A DNA stretch of 64,000 nucleotides from Rhizobium leguminosarum. GTDB taxonomy: Bacteria; Pseudomonadota; Alphaproteobacteria; Rhizobiales; Rhizobiaceae. The stretch covers positions 682,001 to 746,000 of the forward strand of contig NZ_MZMU01000003.1 of the NCBI RefSeq assembly GCF_004123835.1, in the 5' to 3' direction. This document shows positions 9,532 through 18,955 of the stretch, piece by piece. Under the pieces are notes generated by a model, which did no database searches, was not told the origin of the DNA, and was given only the letters and a program-made list of their open reading frames with translations. The number at the start of each line of letters is the position of its first letter. Position 1 is the stretch's first letter. A program made the translations under genes and the position numbers.

Positions 9532-10223
9532 CCATCACCATCGCGCTTCCCTCCAAGGGCCGGATGAAGGAGGACGCTTCGGCGATCTTCGAACGTGCTG
9601 GCATGACGATCTCGGCTGTTGGTAACGACCGCTCCTATCGCGGCCGCGTCGAAGGCTGGGATGATGTGGAGATCGCCTTCCTCTCGGCTTCCGAAATCTC
9701 CCGTGAAATCGGCAACGGTACCGTCGATTTCGGTGTCACCGGCGAGGATCTGATGCGGGAAGGGTTTGCGGAGGTCGACAAGCGCGTCGAATTCTGCGCC
9801 CGGCTCGGCTTCGGCCATGCCGATGTTGTCGTCGCCGTGCCTGAGATCTGGCTCGATGTCGACACCATGGCCGATCTCGTCGATGTCGCCGCCGATTTCC
9901 GCGCCCGCCACGGCCGGCGCCTTGCCATCGCCACCAAATACTGGCGGCTGACCCAGCAGTTCTTTTCGAGCCAGCACGGCATCCAGCTTTATCGCATCGT
10001 CGAAAGCCTGGGCGCCACCGAGGGCGCCCCCGCCTCCGGCTCGGCCGACATCATCGTCGATATCACCTCCACCGGCTCGACGCTGCGCGCCAACCACCTG
10101 AAGGTGCTCCAGGACGGTGTCATCCTGCATTCGCAGGCCTGCCTGGTGCGCGCCCGCAAGGAGAGCCACGCCGGCGAACCCGCCGTGCAGGCAATCATCG
10201 ACGCGGTGCGCGCCGCCCTCTGA
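9528..10223 (+). CDS. hisG: ATP phosphoribosyltransferase, short form
   Basis: 231 aa. Catalyses the first step of histidine synthesis (ATP + PRPP). The short length, lacking the C-terminal regulatory domain, requires HisZ, which is directly upstream. Motifs: [12 protein letters not shown] at the N-terminus, [15 protein letters not shown], and the PRPP loop [20 protein letters not shown] strong terminator follows 22 bp after the stop. Confidence 0.97.
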   Translation: MTITIALPSKGRMKEDASAIFERAGMTISAVGNDRSYRGRVEGWDDVEIAFLSASEISREIGNGTVDFGVTGEDLMREGFAEVDKRVEFCARLGFGHADVVVAVPEIWLDVDTMADLVDVAADFRARHGRRLAIATKYWRLTQQFFSSQHGIQLYRIVESLGATEGAPASGSADIIVDITSTGSTLRANHLKVLQDGVILHSQACLVRARKESHAGEPAVQAIIDAVRAAL

Positions 10224-10244
10224 TCCCCGTCATCAAGGCACAAG

Positions 10245-10274
10245 AAAACCCGCCGTCGGGTGACGGCGGGTTTT
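10245..10274. terminator. Bidirectional terminator between hisG and doxX-like gene
   Basis: 13-bp perfect stem (10245-10257 with 10262-10274), loop GGGT. The arms begin AAAACCCGCC and end GGCGGGTTTT, so both strands have T-runs; it can serve both convergent genes. Confidence 0.93.
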
Positions 10275-10302
10275 CGCATTTATGGGAGGATGTCTGCTGG
10301 TA

Positions 10303-10716
10303 TCAGGCGGCTGCGTAGGCGCCGCGGCGTGCGTCGATCGAATAGGCACCGGCACCGACGGTGGCGAGCAGTATGTACGCGCCGGCCAGCGTGATATTCT
10401 TCATGACCATGATCTGGTTGAGAATGTTCACGAGTTCCGTGCCACTCGCGTAGGGCAGGTGGAAGGCAATGCCCGTGAAGACACAGAAGGCGGCGAGCAG
10501 CCAGCCGGCAATGCGGACCTGGAAGCCTGTGAGAACCGCAAGGCCTGCCAGCAGTTCGAAAAGGCCTGCGACATAGGCCAGCAGGGTTGCTGCCGGCAGG
10601 CCGGCACCGGCGATCATGCCCGCAGTACCGGCAGGATCGGTGAGCTTCATGAAACCGGAAAGGATGAACATGAAAGACAGAAGAATGCGGGCAATCAGGA
10701 TGATGACGTTGGACAT
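10303..10716 (-). CDS. DoxX family membrane protein
   Basis: 137 aa with four predicted membrane helices (about residues 4-24, 42-65, 68-90, 105-125). The N-terminal ARILLSFMFILSGFMKL and the central LFELLAGLAVLTGF are typical of DoxX/YphA proteins, small inner-membrane proteins often linked to redox or thiol stress. It is divergent from a Nu-class glutathione transferase gene, with about 200 bp between that holds a perfect-armed palindrome at 10839, so the two may share control. Exact role unknown. Confidence 0.9.
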   Translation of the reverse strand: MSNVIILIARILLSFMFILSGFMKLTDPAGTAGMIAGAGLPAATLLAYVAGLFELLAGLAVLTGFQVRIAGWLLAAFCVFTGIAFHLPYASGTELVNILNQIMVMKNITLAGAYILLATVGAGAYSIDARRGAYAAA

Positions 10717-10838
10717 GGATGTTGTCTCCGTTTGAAGGACTCTGGAGATCTGGGTGCCCCGGCACCGGATGGACCTCGGATGTCACCTATGTCGCCTTTT
10801 TCTAGTTTTATGGAAAGATAAACGGAAGCGGACAGTTC

Positions 10839-10855
10839 GTTCAATAATATGGAAC
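10839..10855. promoter_or_regulatory. Candidate operator palindrome (IclR-like)
   Basis: GTTCAATAATATGGAAC: GTTC/GAAC arms around an AT-rich centre. It nearly matches the palindrome at 48951-48967 beside the iclR-type gene. It lies between divergent doxX-like and glutathione-transferase genes. Confidence 0.45.
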
Positions 10856-10924
10856 GATGATCGGCCATCGCTTGCCTTTGTGAAGCCTCGTCTCCTATGG
10901 TCGGCTGATAACATGGAGAATCCG

Positions 10925-11635
10925 ATGGCAGATCTTTCCGCATTTCCGATCACGACGCGCTGGCCGGCGAAAAATCCCGACATCATCCAGCTCTATTCCC
11001 TGCAGACGCCGAATGGGGTGAAGGTCTCCGTTGCCCTCGAAGAGCTCGGCCTCGCCTATGAGCCGCATTATATTTCCTTCGCCGCCAACGAGCAGAAGTC
11101 GCCGGAATTCGAATCTCTGAACCCGAACGGTCGCATCCCGGCGATCATCGATCCGAACGGTCCGGACGGGAAGCCGATCGGCCTTTTCGAATCCGGCGCC
11201 ATCCTGCTTTATCTCGCCGAAAAAACCGGCAAGCTCATCCCCGACGATGCCGCCGGCCGCTACGAAACCATCCAGTGGGTGTTTTTCCAGATGGCCGGGA
11301 TCGGCCCGATGTTCGGACAGTTCGGGCATTTCTATAAATTCGCCGCCGACAAGGTCGCCAACAATTCCTATCCGGTAGAGCGTTATCGCGACGAGTCCAA
11401 ACGCCTGCTCGGCGTGCTCGAAGACCGGCTGAAGGGTCGCCAGTGGATCATGGGCGATCTCTATACGATCGCCGACATCACCACCTTTACCTGGGTTCGC
11501 GGTGCCGATATTTTCTATGGCGGCCGCGAGGTGCTCGAATACGCGAAATTCCCCGCCGTCTCTAATTGGCTGGAGCGCTGCATCGCTCGTCCGGCAAGTG
11601 CCAGGGGCCTCAACATCCCGGTCAAGCCGGAGTAG
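10925..11635 (+). CDS. Glutathione S-transferase, Nu class (YghU/YfcG-like)
   Basis: 236 aa. Thioredoxin-fold N-domain with IQLYSLQTPNGVKVSVALEEL, where the TPNG motif (Thr-Pro-Asn) is the hallmark of Nu-class enzymes with disulfide-reductase or peroxidase activity. Then LNPNGRIPAI and FESGAILLYLAEK, and a helical C-domain with WIMGDLYTIADITTFTW. I chose the ATG at 10925 since GGAGA lies 5 bases upstream; an ATG at 10913 is in frame but lacks a ribosome site. Confidence 0.92.
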   Translation: MADLSAFPITTRWPAKNPDIIQLYSLQTPNGVKVSVALEELGLAYEPHYISFAANEQKSPEFESLNPNGRIPAIIDPNGPDGKPIGLFESGAILLYLAEKTGKLIPDDAAGRYETIQWVFFQMAGIGPMFGQFGHFYKFAADKVANNSYPVERYRDESKRLLGVLEDRLKGRQWIMGDLYTIADITTFTWVRGADIFYGGREVLEYAKFPAVSNWLERCIARPASARGLNIPVKPE

Positions 11636-11681
11636 CGGACAGATCGCTGGAAAGTGCTTCAGACTGCTGCGACGTCTCGAT

Positions 11682-11732
11682 TCCCTCTTCTCCCCAGCGG
11701 GGAGAAGGTGCCCGTAGGGCGGATGAGGGGGC
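11682..11732 (+). repeat. RIME-like palindromic repeat
   Basis: Left copy of an inverted pair (partner 11851-11899). The segment 11668-11733 appears identical to 60376-60441, about 65 bp including flank, so these two loci exchanged or acquired the element recently. The stretch 11636-11958 between genes holds only this pair and no gene. Confidence 0.85.
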
Positions 11733-11850
11733 CGGCGAAGCCGGTCTTTCGACGATGCCTATGTGGGCTTCGATTGTGCTAGCGTCGTTGGGGCACGGTG
11801 TTACCGTCGGCGTGGCGGAATAGGTTTTACGTGAAGGATGGTGCCGTGTG

Positions 11851-11899
11851 GCCCCCTCATCCGCCTGCCGGCACCTTCTCCCCGCTGGGGAGAAGAGGA
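11851..11899 (-). repeat. RIME-like palindromic repeat, inverted partner
   Basis: GCCCCCTCATCCGCC...CTTCTCCCC-GCT-GGGGAGAAG, inverse of 11682-11732. The 118 bp between the two copies has no visible gene. Confidence 0.85.
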
Positions 11900-11958
11900 T
11901 ATGCCTCGACCTCTCCGTTCTCACCGGCCTCACACAGGGGAGGGATGCTCATTCAGCC

Positions 11959-12453
11959 TCACTGCCGGCTTGTGATCTGCTTTGCGCCTTCCAGCTTGAA
12001 GCGCGGGAAGACGAAGACGCCGACCATGCTGCCGTTGAATTTTTCTTCCAGCCCGTTCGACTCGCCCATGCAGAAGAGCGGCTGGCGAAAGCCGTTCGGC
12101 ATAATGATCGTCGTCGAAAAACAGAAAGAGGAGCAGAGCGTCGCCGCCTGCTCGAACAGCTCCAATATGTGGCTGCGGTCCTTGGCATCATAGCAGCGGA
12201 TCAGGCTCAGCAATCCGCATTCCTGTGCGGCGAGGCCGTGCAGCATCGCGCTCCACTCGCCGAGACGGAGCATGCCGCTCGAAAAATCTCCAGTCCAGGC
12301 TTCGGAAACGGAAAACTGCGCCAACATCTCGTGATTTTGATTGGCGTCATCAAACGAGCCGGGCGTCAAAGGTACGGCTGCATTGGCTCTGGCGATCTTA
12401 AACAAGGCGTTCCCCCGTTCGGATGCGGCTCCCGCCGCACGCTCGGCAAACAC
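11959..12453 (-). CDS. Orphan PAS-like domain protein
   Basis: 164 aa if the GTG at 12453 is used; the start is uncertain because no clear ribosome site is visible. The central part (SEAWTGDFSSGMLRLGEW, then LHGLAAQECGLLSLIRCYD, ILELFEQAATLCSSFCFSTTI, LFCMGES) resembles a single PAS fold as found in rhizobial sensory proteins. No effector domain follows. It is flanked by repeats and long empty stretches, so it stands alone. Possible partner-binding sensor; function unknown. Confidence 0.62.
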   Translation of the reverse strand: MFAERAAGAASERGNALFKIARANAAVPLTPGSFDDANQNHEMLAQFSVSEAWTGDFSSGMLRLGEWSAMLHGLAAQECGLLSLIRCYDAKDRSHILELFEQAATLCSSFCFSTTIIMPNGFRQPLFCMGESNGLEEKFNGSMVGVFVFPRFKLEGAKQITSRQ

Positions 12454-12960
12454 AAAGAAACAGGATCACGCGGCAGCGGGCATGATGCCCGCGCTTCATC
12501 CGGCGATTATTGCCACGGCCACCTGCCTCCGTAACCGGAGCCCATCGAGCCGAACGTTCACCTATCGCCTTCCGCGCTCCGGCCTCGTCTATTGGCGAAA
12601 AAATATCGCCGGGCGCGCTTTAATTGCAGCGCGGATTTATAGGAGCTTTTGGACAAACGGCAACGGCTTTTTAAGGGGTATTCGGATCCGCCTCCTTTCC
12701 CTGGATGCTCGCATTTGCGTGCGATTTCGCGAGAAACAACCTCGGAAGATCGTCCTTGAGGGCTTTGGAAGCGTTTTCACTCCGCGTGAGCCCGGAAATC
12801 TTGCCGCAACGCTGTGATCTCTCGCATGTCGGTGGGCTGTGAAAGACGCGGGCAACGTAAGCCTGGCGCAAGCTTCACGCCTGGGCTGCAGTAGAGTGCC
12901 GGGCAAACGTTTCATCGGCTATGCCAATCGGACCTGCCGCGCGTCGAATCGCTTTGGTCA
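12454..12960. other. Long non-coding stretch
   Basis: About 500 bases between the PAS-like gene and the groESL terminator. Only weak short frames occur on either strand; none has a ribosome site plus a credible protein. Small hairpins exist (GCGGGCATGATGCCCGC near 12476). I see no tRNA or known RNA. Confidence 0.5.
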
Positions 12961-12990
12961 AAAGAAAAGGGCGACCCGAGGGCCGCCCTT
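12961..12990 (-). terminator. groESL terminator
   Basis: On the minus strand the stem AAGGGCG / CGCCCTT (12990-12967) is followed by TTTTCTTTT. It lies about 150 bp after the groEL stop, past a decayed second copy of the groEL tail. Confidence 0.82.
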
Positions 12991-13030
12991 CCTGTTCCGG
13001 ATGCCGGAATGGTCGTCAGTGATGGCTTTC

Positions 13031-13056
13031 GCCTATCACATCATGTCCATTCCGCC
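13031..13056 (-). pseudogene. Remnant of a second groEL 3' end
   Basis: These 26 bases match 13132-13157, the last codons and stop of groEL (…GMDMM-stop), with one mismatch. The direct repeats are 101 bp apart. Between them is a perfect-armed hairpin GTTCAGCGCG / CGCGCTGAAC (about 13058-13082). Reads as a tail duplication that has decayed. Confidence 0.7.
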
Positions 13057-13136
13057 AGTTCAGCGCGCTTGACGCGCTGAACCATCTTAGATGATGGGCG
13101 GTTTCATGAACGATGCTGTGAAAGGCCGTTGGCCTA

Positions 13137-14822
<1,686 letters not shown>

Positions 14823-14852
14823 TCAGCCATTTCGGGAAAGCAGGTCGGCCGA

Positions 14853-15149
14853 TCAGCCGATGATGCCCATGATGTCGGCTTCCTTCATGATCAGAAGGTC
14901 TTCGCCGTCGATCTTGACTTCGGTGCCGGACCACTTGCCGAACAGGATGCGGTCGCCAGCCTTGACGTCGAGTGCGACGACCTTGCCGGACTCATCGCGC
15001 GCGCCGGAGCCGACAGCGACGATTTCGCCTTCCTGCGGCTTTTCCTTGGCGGTATCGGGAATGATGATGCCGCCCTTGGTCTTGGCTTCGGACTCAACGC
15101 GGCGAACAACGACGCGGTCGTGAAGGGGGCGGAAGTTGGTGCTTGCCAT
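14853..15149 (-). CDS. groES: 10-kDa co-chaperonin GroES
   Basis: 98 aa. Caps the GroEL cavity. [27 protein letters not shown] contains the mobile loop (in pieces), followed by the roof region and [20 protein letters not shown] near the C-terminus. First gene of the groESL operon; promoter and CIRCE lie upstream. Confidence 0.98.
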   Translation of the reverse strand: MASTNFRPLHDRVVVRRVESEAKTKGGIIIPDTAKEKPQEGEIVAVGSGARDESGKVVALDVKAGDRILFGKWSGTEVKIDGEDLLIMKEADIMGIIG

Positions 15150-15207
15150 TGTCTAATCCCTCGATCGAATGACATTCGCGGACCGGAGTGGTCCACATGG
15201 ATAAATG

Positions 15208-15234
15208 TTAGCACTCCCTTGCGGTGAGTGCTAG
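15208..15234 (-). promoter_or_regulatory. CIRCE element (HrcA operator) for groESL
   Basis: TTAGCACTC - 9 nt - GAGTGCTAG. This matches the classical CIRCE inverted repeat with one end base changed. It starts directly after the -10 of the promoter at 15242-15270, so HrcA bound here would block initiation. Confidence 0.95.
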
Positions 15235-15241
15235 CGACGAG

Positions 15242-15270
15242 CATTTAGGGATGGCTCCGAGAGGAGTCAA
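15242..15270 (-). promoter_or_regulatory. groESL promoter
   Basis: On the minus strand TTGACT (15270-15265), 17-bp spacer, TAAATG (15247-15242). Position relative to CIRCE and groES fits a vegetative promoter under HrcA control. The remainder of the gap up to 15544 shows no gene. Confidence 0.75.
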
Positions 15271-15544
15271 TGAGAGCAATCACGAATTTTTGTGCCGGAA
15301 TTGTGAAGAGGCCGGAGAATAGTCGGAGATTGCGGCCGAAACTCGGGGCGCAGCCGAACTTTGCCGAACTCGTCCGCCGCCGGCGATCTGCCGCTTCGCG
15401 ATAATCGTCAAAACCCTTTGCCCTTCCGCTCCGCCGGATCGCCGTTCGAGCTCTTCGCATTGGCCCGGCAACGAAGAAAATGCCTTGCCATCGCCTTGCG
15501 CCTTTGCAATGTCACCGGTGACTGAAGCAAATCGGGAAATCGGA

Positions 15545-16393
15545 ATGGCCAAGCGGATAGAAAACTTCTCGGAGATATCAGGTCACTATGATGTGGTGCT
15601 CTGCGATGTCTGGGGCGTCGTTCACAACGGCGTCGATCCGTTCCCGAAGGCGGCCGCAGCTCTTGAAGCGGCGCGCGAAAGCGGCCTCGCCGTCGTCCTC
15701 ATCACCAATTCGCCGCGCCTTTCCTGGCAGGTGGTCGATCAGCTGCGCCAGATCGGCGTTCCCGACAGCGCCTATGACAGGATCGTCACCTCTGGCGACG
15801 TCACGCGCGGGCTGATCGCCGAAGGGCCGAAGACCGTCTTTCTGCTCGGCCCCGAGCGCGACAAGGCGCTGCTCGAAGGCATTGGCGTTGAGCGCCGGCC
15901 GGCGGGCGAAGCGCAATCGCTGGTCTGCACCGGCTTTTTCGACGACGAGACGGAGAAGCCGGAGGATTACACCGACATGCTTCTCGATTTCAAAGCCCGC
16001 GACGTGCCGATGATCTGCGCCAATCCCGACCTCATCGTCGAGCGCGGCCATCGCATCATCCCCTGCGCCGGCGCCATGGCCGCCTATTACGAGCAGCTCG
16101 GCGGAAAAACCCGCATCGCCGGCAAGCCGCACCGGCCGATCTACGAGGCGACGCTTGCGGCTGCCCGCGAGCTTCGCGGTGATTTCCCGGTCGACCGCGT
16201 GCTGGCGATCGGCGACGGCATGCCGACCGATGTGCGGGGCGCCTTGAATTACGGCCTCGACCTCCTCTACATCAGCGGTGGTATCCACGCTAAGGAATAT
16301 ACTCTCAACGGCGAGACCGACGAGGCGATCCTCAACGCCTATCTTGAACGGGAAAACGCCGCGCCGAAGTGGTGGATGCCACGCCTTGCATGA
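15545..16393 (+). CDS. HAD-superfamily class IIA hydrolase (TIGR01459-like)
   Basis: 282 aa. Motif I VVLCDVWGVVHNG, motif II VLITNSPR, motif III region IAGKPHRPIYEATL, motif IV AIGDGMPTDVRGA. The type IIA cap between motifs II and III (about 80-190) puts it with NagD/pyridoxal-phosphatase-like enzymes. The family is common beside ribF in Rhizobiales. I chose the ATG at 15545 (MAKRIENFSEISGHYD); an ATG at 15509 is in frame. ribF starts 14 bp after its stop, suggesting an operon. Substrate unknown. Confidence 0.9.
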   Translation: MAKRIENFSEISGHYDVVLCDVWGVVHNGVDPFPKAAAALEAARESGLAVVLITNSPRLSWQVVDQLRQIGVPDSAYDRIVTSGDVTRGLIAEGPKTVFLLGPERDKALLEGIGVERRPAGEAQSLVCTGFFDDETEKPEDYTDMLLDFKARDVPMICANPDLIVERGHRIIPCAGAMAAYYEQLGGKTRIAGKPHRPIYEATLAAARELRGDFPVDRVLAIGDGMPTDVRGALNYGLDLLYISGGIHAKEYTLNGETDEAILNAYLERENAAPKWWMPRLA

Positions 16394-16407
16394 AGAGAAG
16401 CCAGCCG

Positions 16408-17400
16408 ATGACCGTCTTCCACCGCAATGAAACCCGGGAACCCTTGCCCGCCCATCTGAAGGGCGGCGTCATTGCCATCGGCAATTTCGACGGCGTGCAC
16501 CGCGGCCATCAATCGGTGCTGAGCCGGGCGCTCGAAATCTCCAAGGCGCGCGGTATCCCCGCTTTGGTGCTGACTTTCGAGCCGCATCCGCGCACGGTCT
16601 TCCGGCCGCAGGCGCCGGTCTTCCGCTTGACGCCGGCGCCGCTGAAGGCCCGCATCCTGGAAACGCTGGGCTTCAGCGCCGTCATCGAATATCCCTTCGA
16701 TTACGAGTTCTCGCAGCGCTCGGCCGATGATTTCATCCATTCGATCCTGAAGGATTGGCTCGGCGCCTCCGAAGTCGTCACCGGCTTCGATTTCCATTTT
16801 GGCCGCGGCCGCGAGGGCGGTCCGGCCTTCTTGATGAATGCCGGCCGGACCTACGGCTTCGGCGTCACCCTGATCGATGCCTTCCGCGACGAAAACGCCG
16901 ATGTCGTCTCTTCGAGCCATATCCGCGCGCTCCTCAAGGAGGGCAATGTCAGCGAAGTCGCCGGCATGCTCGGTTACCGCTATACGGTGGAAGCCGAGGT
17001 GATCGATGGCGAAAAGCTCGGCCGGCAGCTGGGTTTCCCGACGGCCAACATGCGCCTGCCGCCGGAGGTCGATCTTGCCGCCGGCATCTACGCCGTCCGC
17101 TTCCGCCGCCAGGACGGCACGCTCCACGATGCCGTCGCAAGCTATGGCCGCCGCCCGACGGTGACGGAAAACGGCGCGCCGCTGCTCGAAACCTATCTTT
17201 TCGATTTCAGCGGCGATCTCTACGGCCAGCTCTGCGCCATCTCCTTCTTCGGCTATATCAGACCCGAATTGAAATTCGACGGCCTCGATCCGCTGGTCGC
17301 CCAGATCAAACGCGACGAAGAAGAGGCGAGGGCGCTGCTATCAGGCGTTAAGCCACTCAGTGCGCTTGATGGAAAATTGTGCTTTTCCTCAGCGCAATAG
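16408..17400 (+). CDS. ribF: Bifunctional riboflavin kinase / FMN adenylyltransferase
   Basis: 330 aa. Makes FMN and FAD from riboflavin. FAD synthetase half: GVIAIGNFDGVHRGHQSVL (nucleotidyl-transferase HxGH type), FEPHPRTVF and SSSHIRALL. Kinase half: LGRQLGFPTANM and GIYAVRF. AAGAGAAG precedes the ATG at 16408. The end is odd: after QIKRDEEEARALLSG the protein runs into a foreign tail (VKPLSALDGKLCFSSAQ). The ancestral tail (…LLAGYLRLNGN) is stranded at 18449-18521, on the far side of a RES/Xre toxin-antitoxin pair. The catalytic domains are intact. Confidence 0.95.
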   Translation: MTVFHRNETREPLPAHLKGGVIAIGNFDGVHRGHQSVLSRALEISKARGIPALVLTFEPHPRTVFRPQAPVFRLTPAPLKARILETLGFSAVIEYPFDYEFSQRSADDFIHSILKDWLGASEVVTGFDFHFGRGREGGPAFLMNAGRTYGFGVTLIDAFRDENADVVSSSHIRALLKEGNVSEVAGMLGYRYTVEAEVIDGEKLGRQLGFPTANMRLPPEVDLAAGIYAVRFRRQDGTLHDAVASYGRRPTVTENGAPLLETYLFDFSGDLYGQLCAISFFGYIRPELKFDGLDPLVAQIKRDEEEARALLSGVKPLSALDGKLCFSSAQ

Positions 17401-17823
17401 CCGGCTGTCGAACGGATAGCGGATCGTTTTTTCGATTGTCAGCCGCGACGCGTCCGGATGACGTGGATTGATAAGAATATTCGCGGCCTCTGGCATGATT
17501 GCCGATGGGACGCGCAGGAGACAGAAATCATTGTCTTCCAGCAATTTGCTGCCACGGTCGCGCGTCAGGCTGGTCTGGTTGATCGCAGCAGGATCGAGCC
17601 CGATATCGAAGGCTTGGATGTCGTCCGGGCAATGGATTTTCAGGAGCTGAAAATCTCTCGGAATTTGATGCAGATCGACCTGGACCAGAATTTCGAGGAG
17701 CGCAGTCGACGGGTGATCACAGCAATAGACGACGGGAATTCCCTGATGATGCCATCGTCCCGGTGCAAGCAGCCCGCCGCGTCCGGAAAGATCGGCATAA
17801 TTCGAGATACGCCATAAGATCAT
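17389..17823 (-). CDS. RES-domain toxin (type II toxin-antitoxin)
   Basis: 144 aa, a full-length RES protein. N-terminal Arg in LWRISNY, then GRWHHQGIPVVYCCDHPSTALLEILV with the conserved Glu, and ILINPRHPDASRL near the C-terminus. RES toxins act on NAD+ (MbcT-type degradation) or ADP-ribosylate a metabolic enzyme (ParT). Its stop overlaps the convergent ribF end by 12 bp. The cognate Xre/DUF2384 antitoxin is upstream on the same strand, but a repeat element of about 127 bp lies between them and reaches to 5 bp from this start, leaving no visible Shine-Dalgarno. Confidence 0.88.
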   Translation of the reverse strand: MILWRISNYADLSGRGGLLAPGRWHHQGIPVVYCCDHPSTALLEILVQVDLHQIPRDFQLLKIHCPDDIQAFDIGLDPAAINQTSLTRDRGSKLLEDNDFCLLRVPSAIMPEAANILINPRHPDASRLTIEKTIRYPFDSRLLR

Positions 17824-17828
17824 CGCTT

Positions 17829-17955
17829 AAAGCAATTCCAGGGAAAGTGCGAAGCGGTTTTCCCATGGCAAAGCGCGAAGCGCTTTTGCCGAGAATTGCG
17901 TGAAAACAAAAGGTTAGAGCGGTTCTGCGTTTTCATGAAAAGTTGAACCGCTCTA
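17829..17955. repeat. Mosaic palindromic repeat inside the RES/Xre module
   Basis: Contains AAAGCAATTCCAGGGAAAG, a GCGAAGCGGTTTTCCC unit, AGAATTGCGTGAAAACAAAA and the pair TTAGAGCGGTTC / GAACCGCTCTAG. The last three bases give the antitoxin its TAG stop. Related copies: 61585-61650 and a short one at 27270-27296. Confidence 0.82.
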
Positions 17956-18363
17956 GACGTAAATCCCGTGGTCGATCTGGTGCAGGGCCTGCTCGACGAG
18001 GCGGGCGCCGGTTTCCGATTCCAGCAGATCGATCGGCGCGATGCCGTCCATGCCGCGATTGGGCTTGCGCAGCCAATCGAACGCAACGGCTCTGTCGCCG
18101 AAAATGCGCTTAGCCATGTCCGCGATCCGCACGATGCGCAATGCGCCATCGTTTTCCTCGACTGTCAGCGGCTCGCCGTTCGCATTGCGTCTCGCCAGAG
18201 TTCGGCGCGGTGCGACGAAACGATATATTTCTTCGACGGAAAAGCCGAGCTCTGTCAATTTCAATGCCATCGCTCCGTCATAAACTTGGACGGAGCCGTG
18301 CGAAGCGATCTCGAGGCGCTCACGTATGGTCATTGGATCGGGCGTCTGAAGAGAACTGAGCAT
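17953..18363 (-). CDS. Xre/MbcA/ParS-type antitoxin (DUF2384)
   Basis: 136 aa from the ATG at 18363; an ATG at 18408 is in frame but lies upstream of a likely -10 (TATATT, 18399-18394), so I prefer the shorter start, which has AGAAAGG about 11 bases before it. N-terminal helical DNA-binding part (ERLEIASHG...LTELGFSVEEIYRFVAPRRTLARR) and C-terminal toxin-binding part with AFDWLRKPNRGMDGIAPIDLLESETGARLV (in pieces) ending HGIYV. It neutralises the RES toxin and represses the module. The stop codon is provided by the adjacent repeat. Confidence 0.85.
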   Translation of the reverse strand: MLSSLQTPDPMTIRERLEIASHGSVQVYDGAMALKLTELGFSVEEIYRFVAPRRTLARRNANGEPLTVEENDGALRIVRIADMAKRIFGDRAVAFDWLRKPNRGMDGIAPIDLLESETGARLVEQALHQIDHGIYV

Positions 18364-18448
18364 TGCCGTGAAGACCTTTCTGCCACTTGCCCCAATATAT
18401 ATGCGCATTTGGCTCAGTCTTCAACTGCTTCCGTTATCCCAGCCGACC

Positions 18449-18521
18449 GTCGCCCAGATCAAGCGATGAGGAGGAGGCGAGGGCGCTGCTTGCGGGTTAT
18501 CTCCGGCTCAACGGAAATTGA
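18449..18521 (+). pseudogene. ribF: Stranded original 3' end of ribF
   Basis: The bases GTCGCCCAGATCAAGCG... match ribF 17297-17341 closely. Restoring a 2-nt deletion after AAGCG gives VAQIKRDEEEARALLAG then YLRLNGN and a TGA at 18519-18521, a natural RibF C-terminus. So the present ribF end (17342-17400) is a replacement, and this piece is the old one, displaced by about 1.1 kb that carries RES/Xre. The last 25 bases overlap the convergent vapC gene. Confidence 0.75.
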
Positions 18522-18955
18522 CCGGGATCGTTGGTCCACGGATCGAAGATCGGCGCGCCGGAGAAGCGCGTATCCCTGACGTTTCGCGTCACCAGATAGA
18601 GATTGTGCTCGATTGCGGTGGCAGCGAGCATCGTGTCGACAACCGGCGGCGCGTGTCCGGTCTTGAGTTTCACCCGCCCCGAAATGACGCCCCAGTGTCT
18701 GACGGCTGCGTCGCTCAGCGAAAGAACGCGTTGCGAAAACCTCTCCTCCAGCGCATCGCGGGAGGCGGCATAACGATAGCGGTTCTGATCGTCCTCAGAC
18801 AGGTTTTCGATGCCTTTGTCATATTCCGCCAGCGTGAGGATGCTGATGAACATCCTCTCCTCGTCTTGAGCCGCAGCCCAGGATTTGACGGAGGGTGCGC
18901 CGTTCGGATTGATCAGCGCGGCAATGACGTTGGTATCGAGCAGCCAGCCGATCAC
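18497..18955 (-). CDS. vapC: PIN-domain toxin (VapC-type ribonuclease)
   Basis: 152 aa. PIN domain with first acidic residue in GWLLDTNVIAALI, Glu in ISILTLAEYDKGI, Asp in PPVVDTMLAATAIEHNLYLVTRN (in pieces) and the final region FSGAPIFDPW. These Asp/Glu residues form the Mg site of the nuclease, so it looks active; targets are usually tRNA or rRNA. It overlaps the upstream antitoxin gene by 4 bp. Its 3' end overlaps the stranded ribF remnant on the other strand. Confidence 0.93.
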   Translation of the reverse strand: MIGWLLDTNVIAALINPNGAPSVKSWAAAQDEERMFISILTLAEYDKGIENLSEDDQNRYRYAASRDALEERFSQRVLSLSDAAVRHWGVISGRVKLKTGHAPPVVDTMLAATAIEHNLYLVTRNVRDTRFSGAPIFDPWTNDPGQFPLSRR

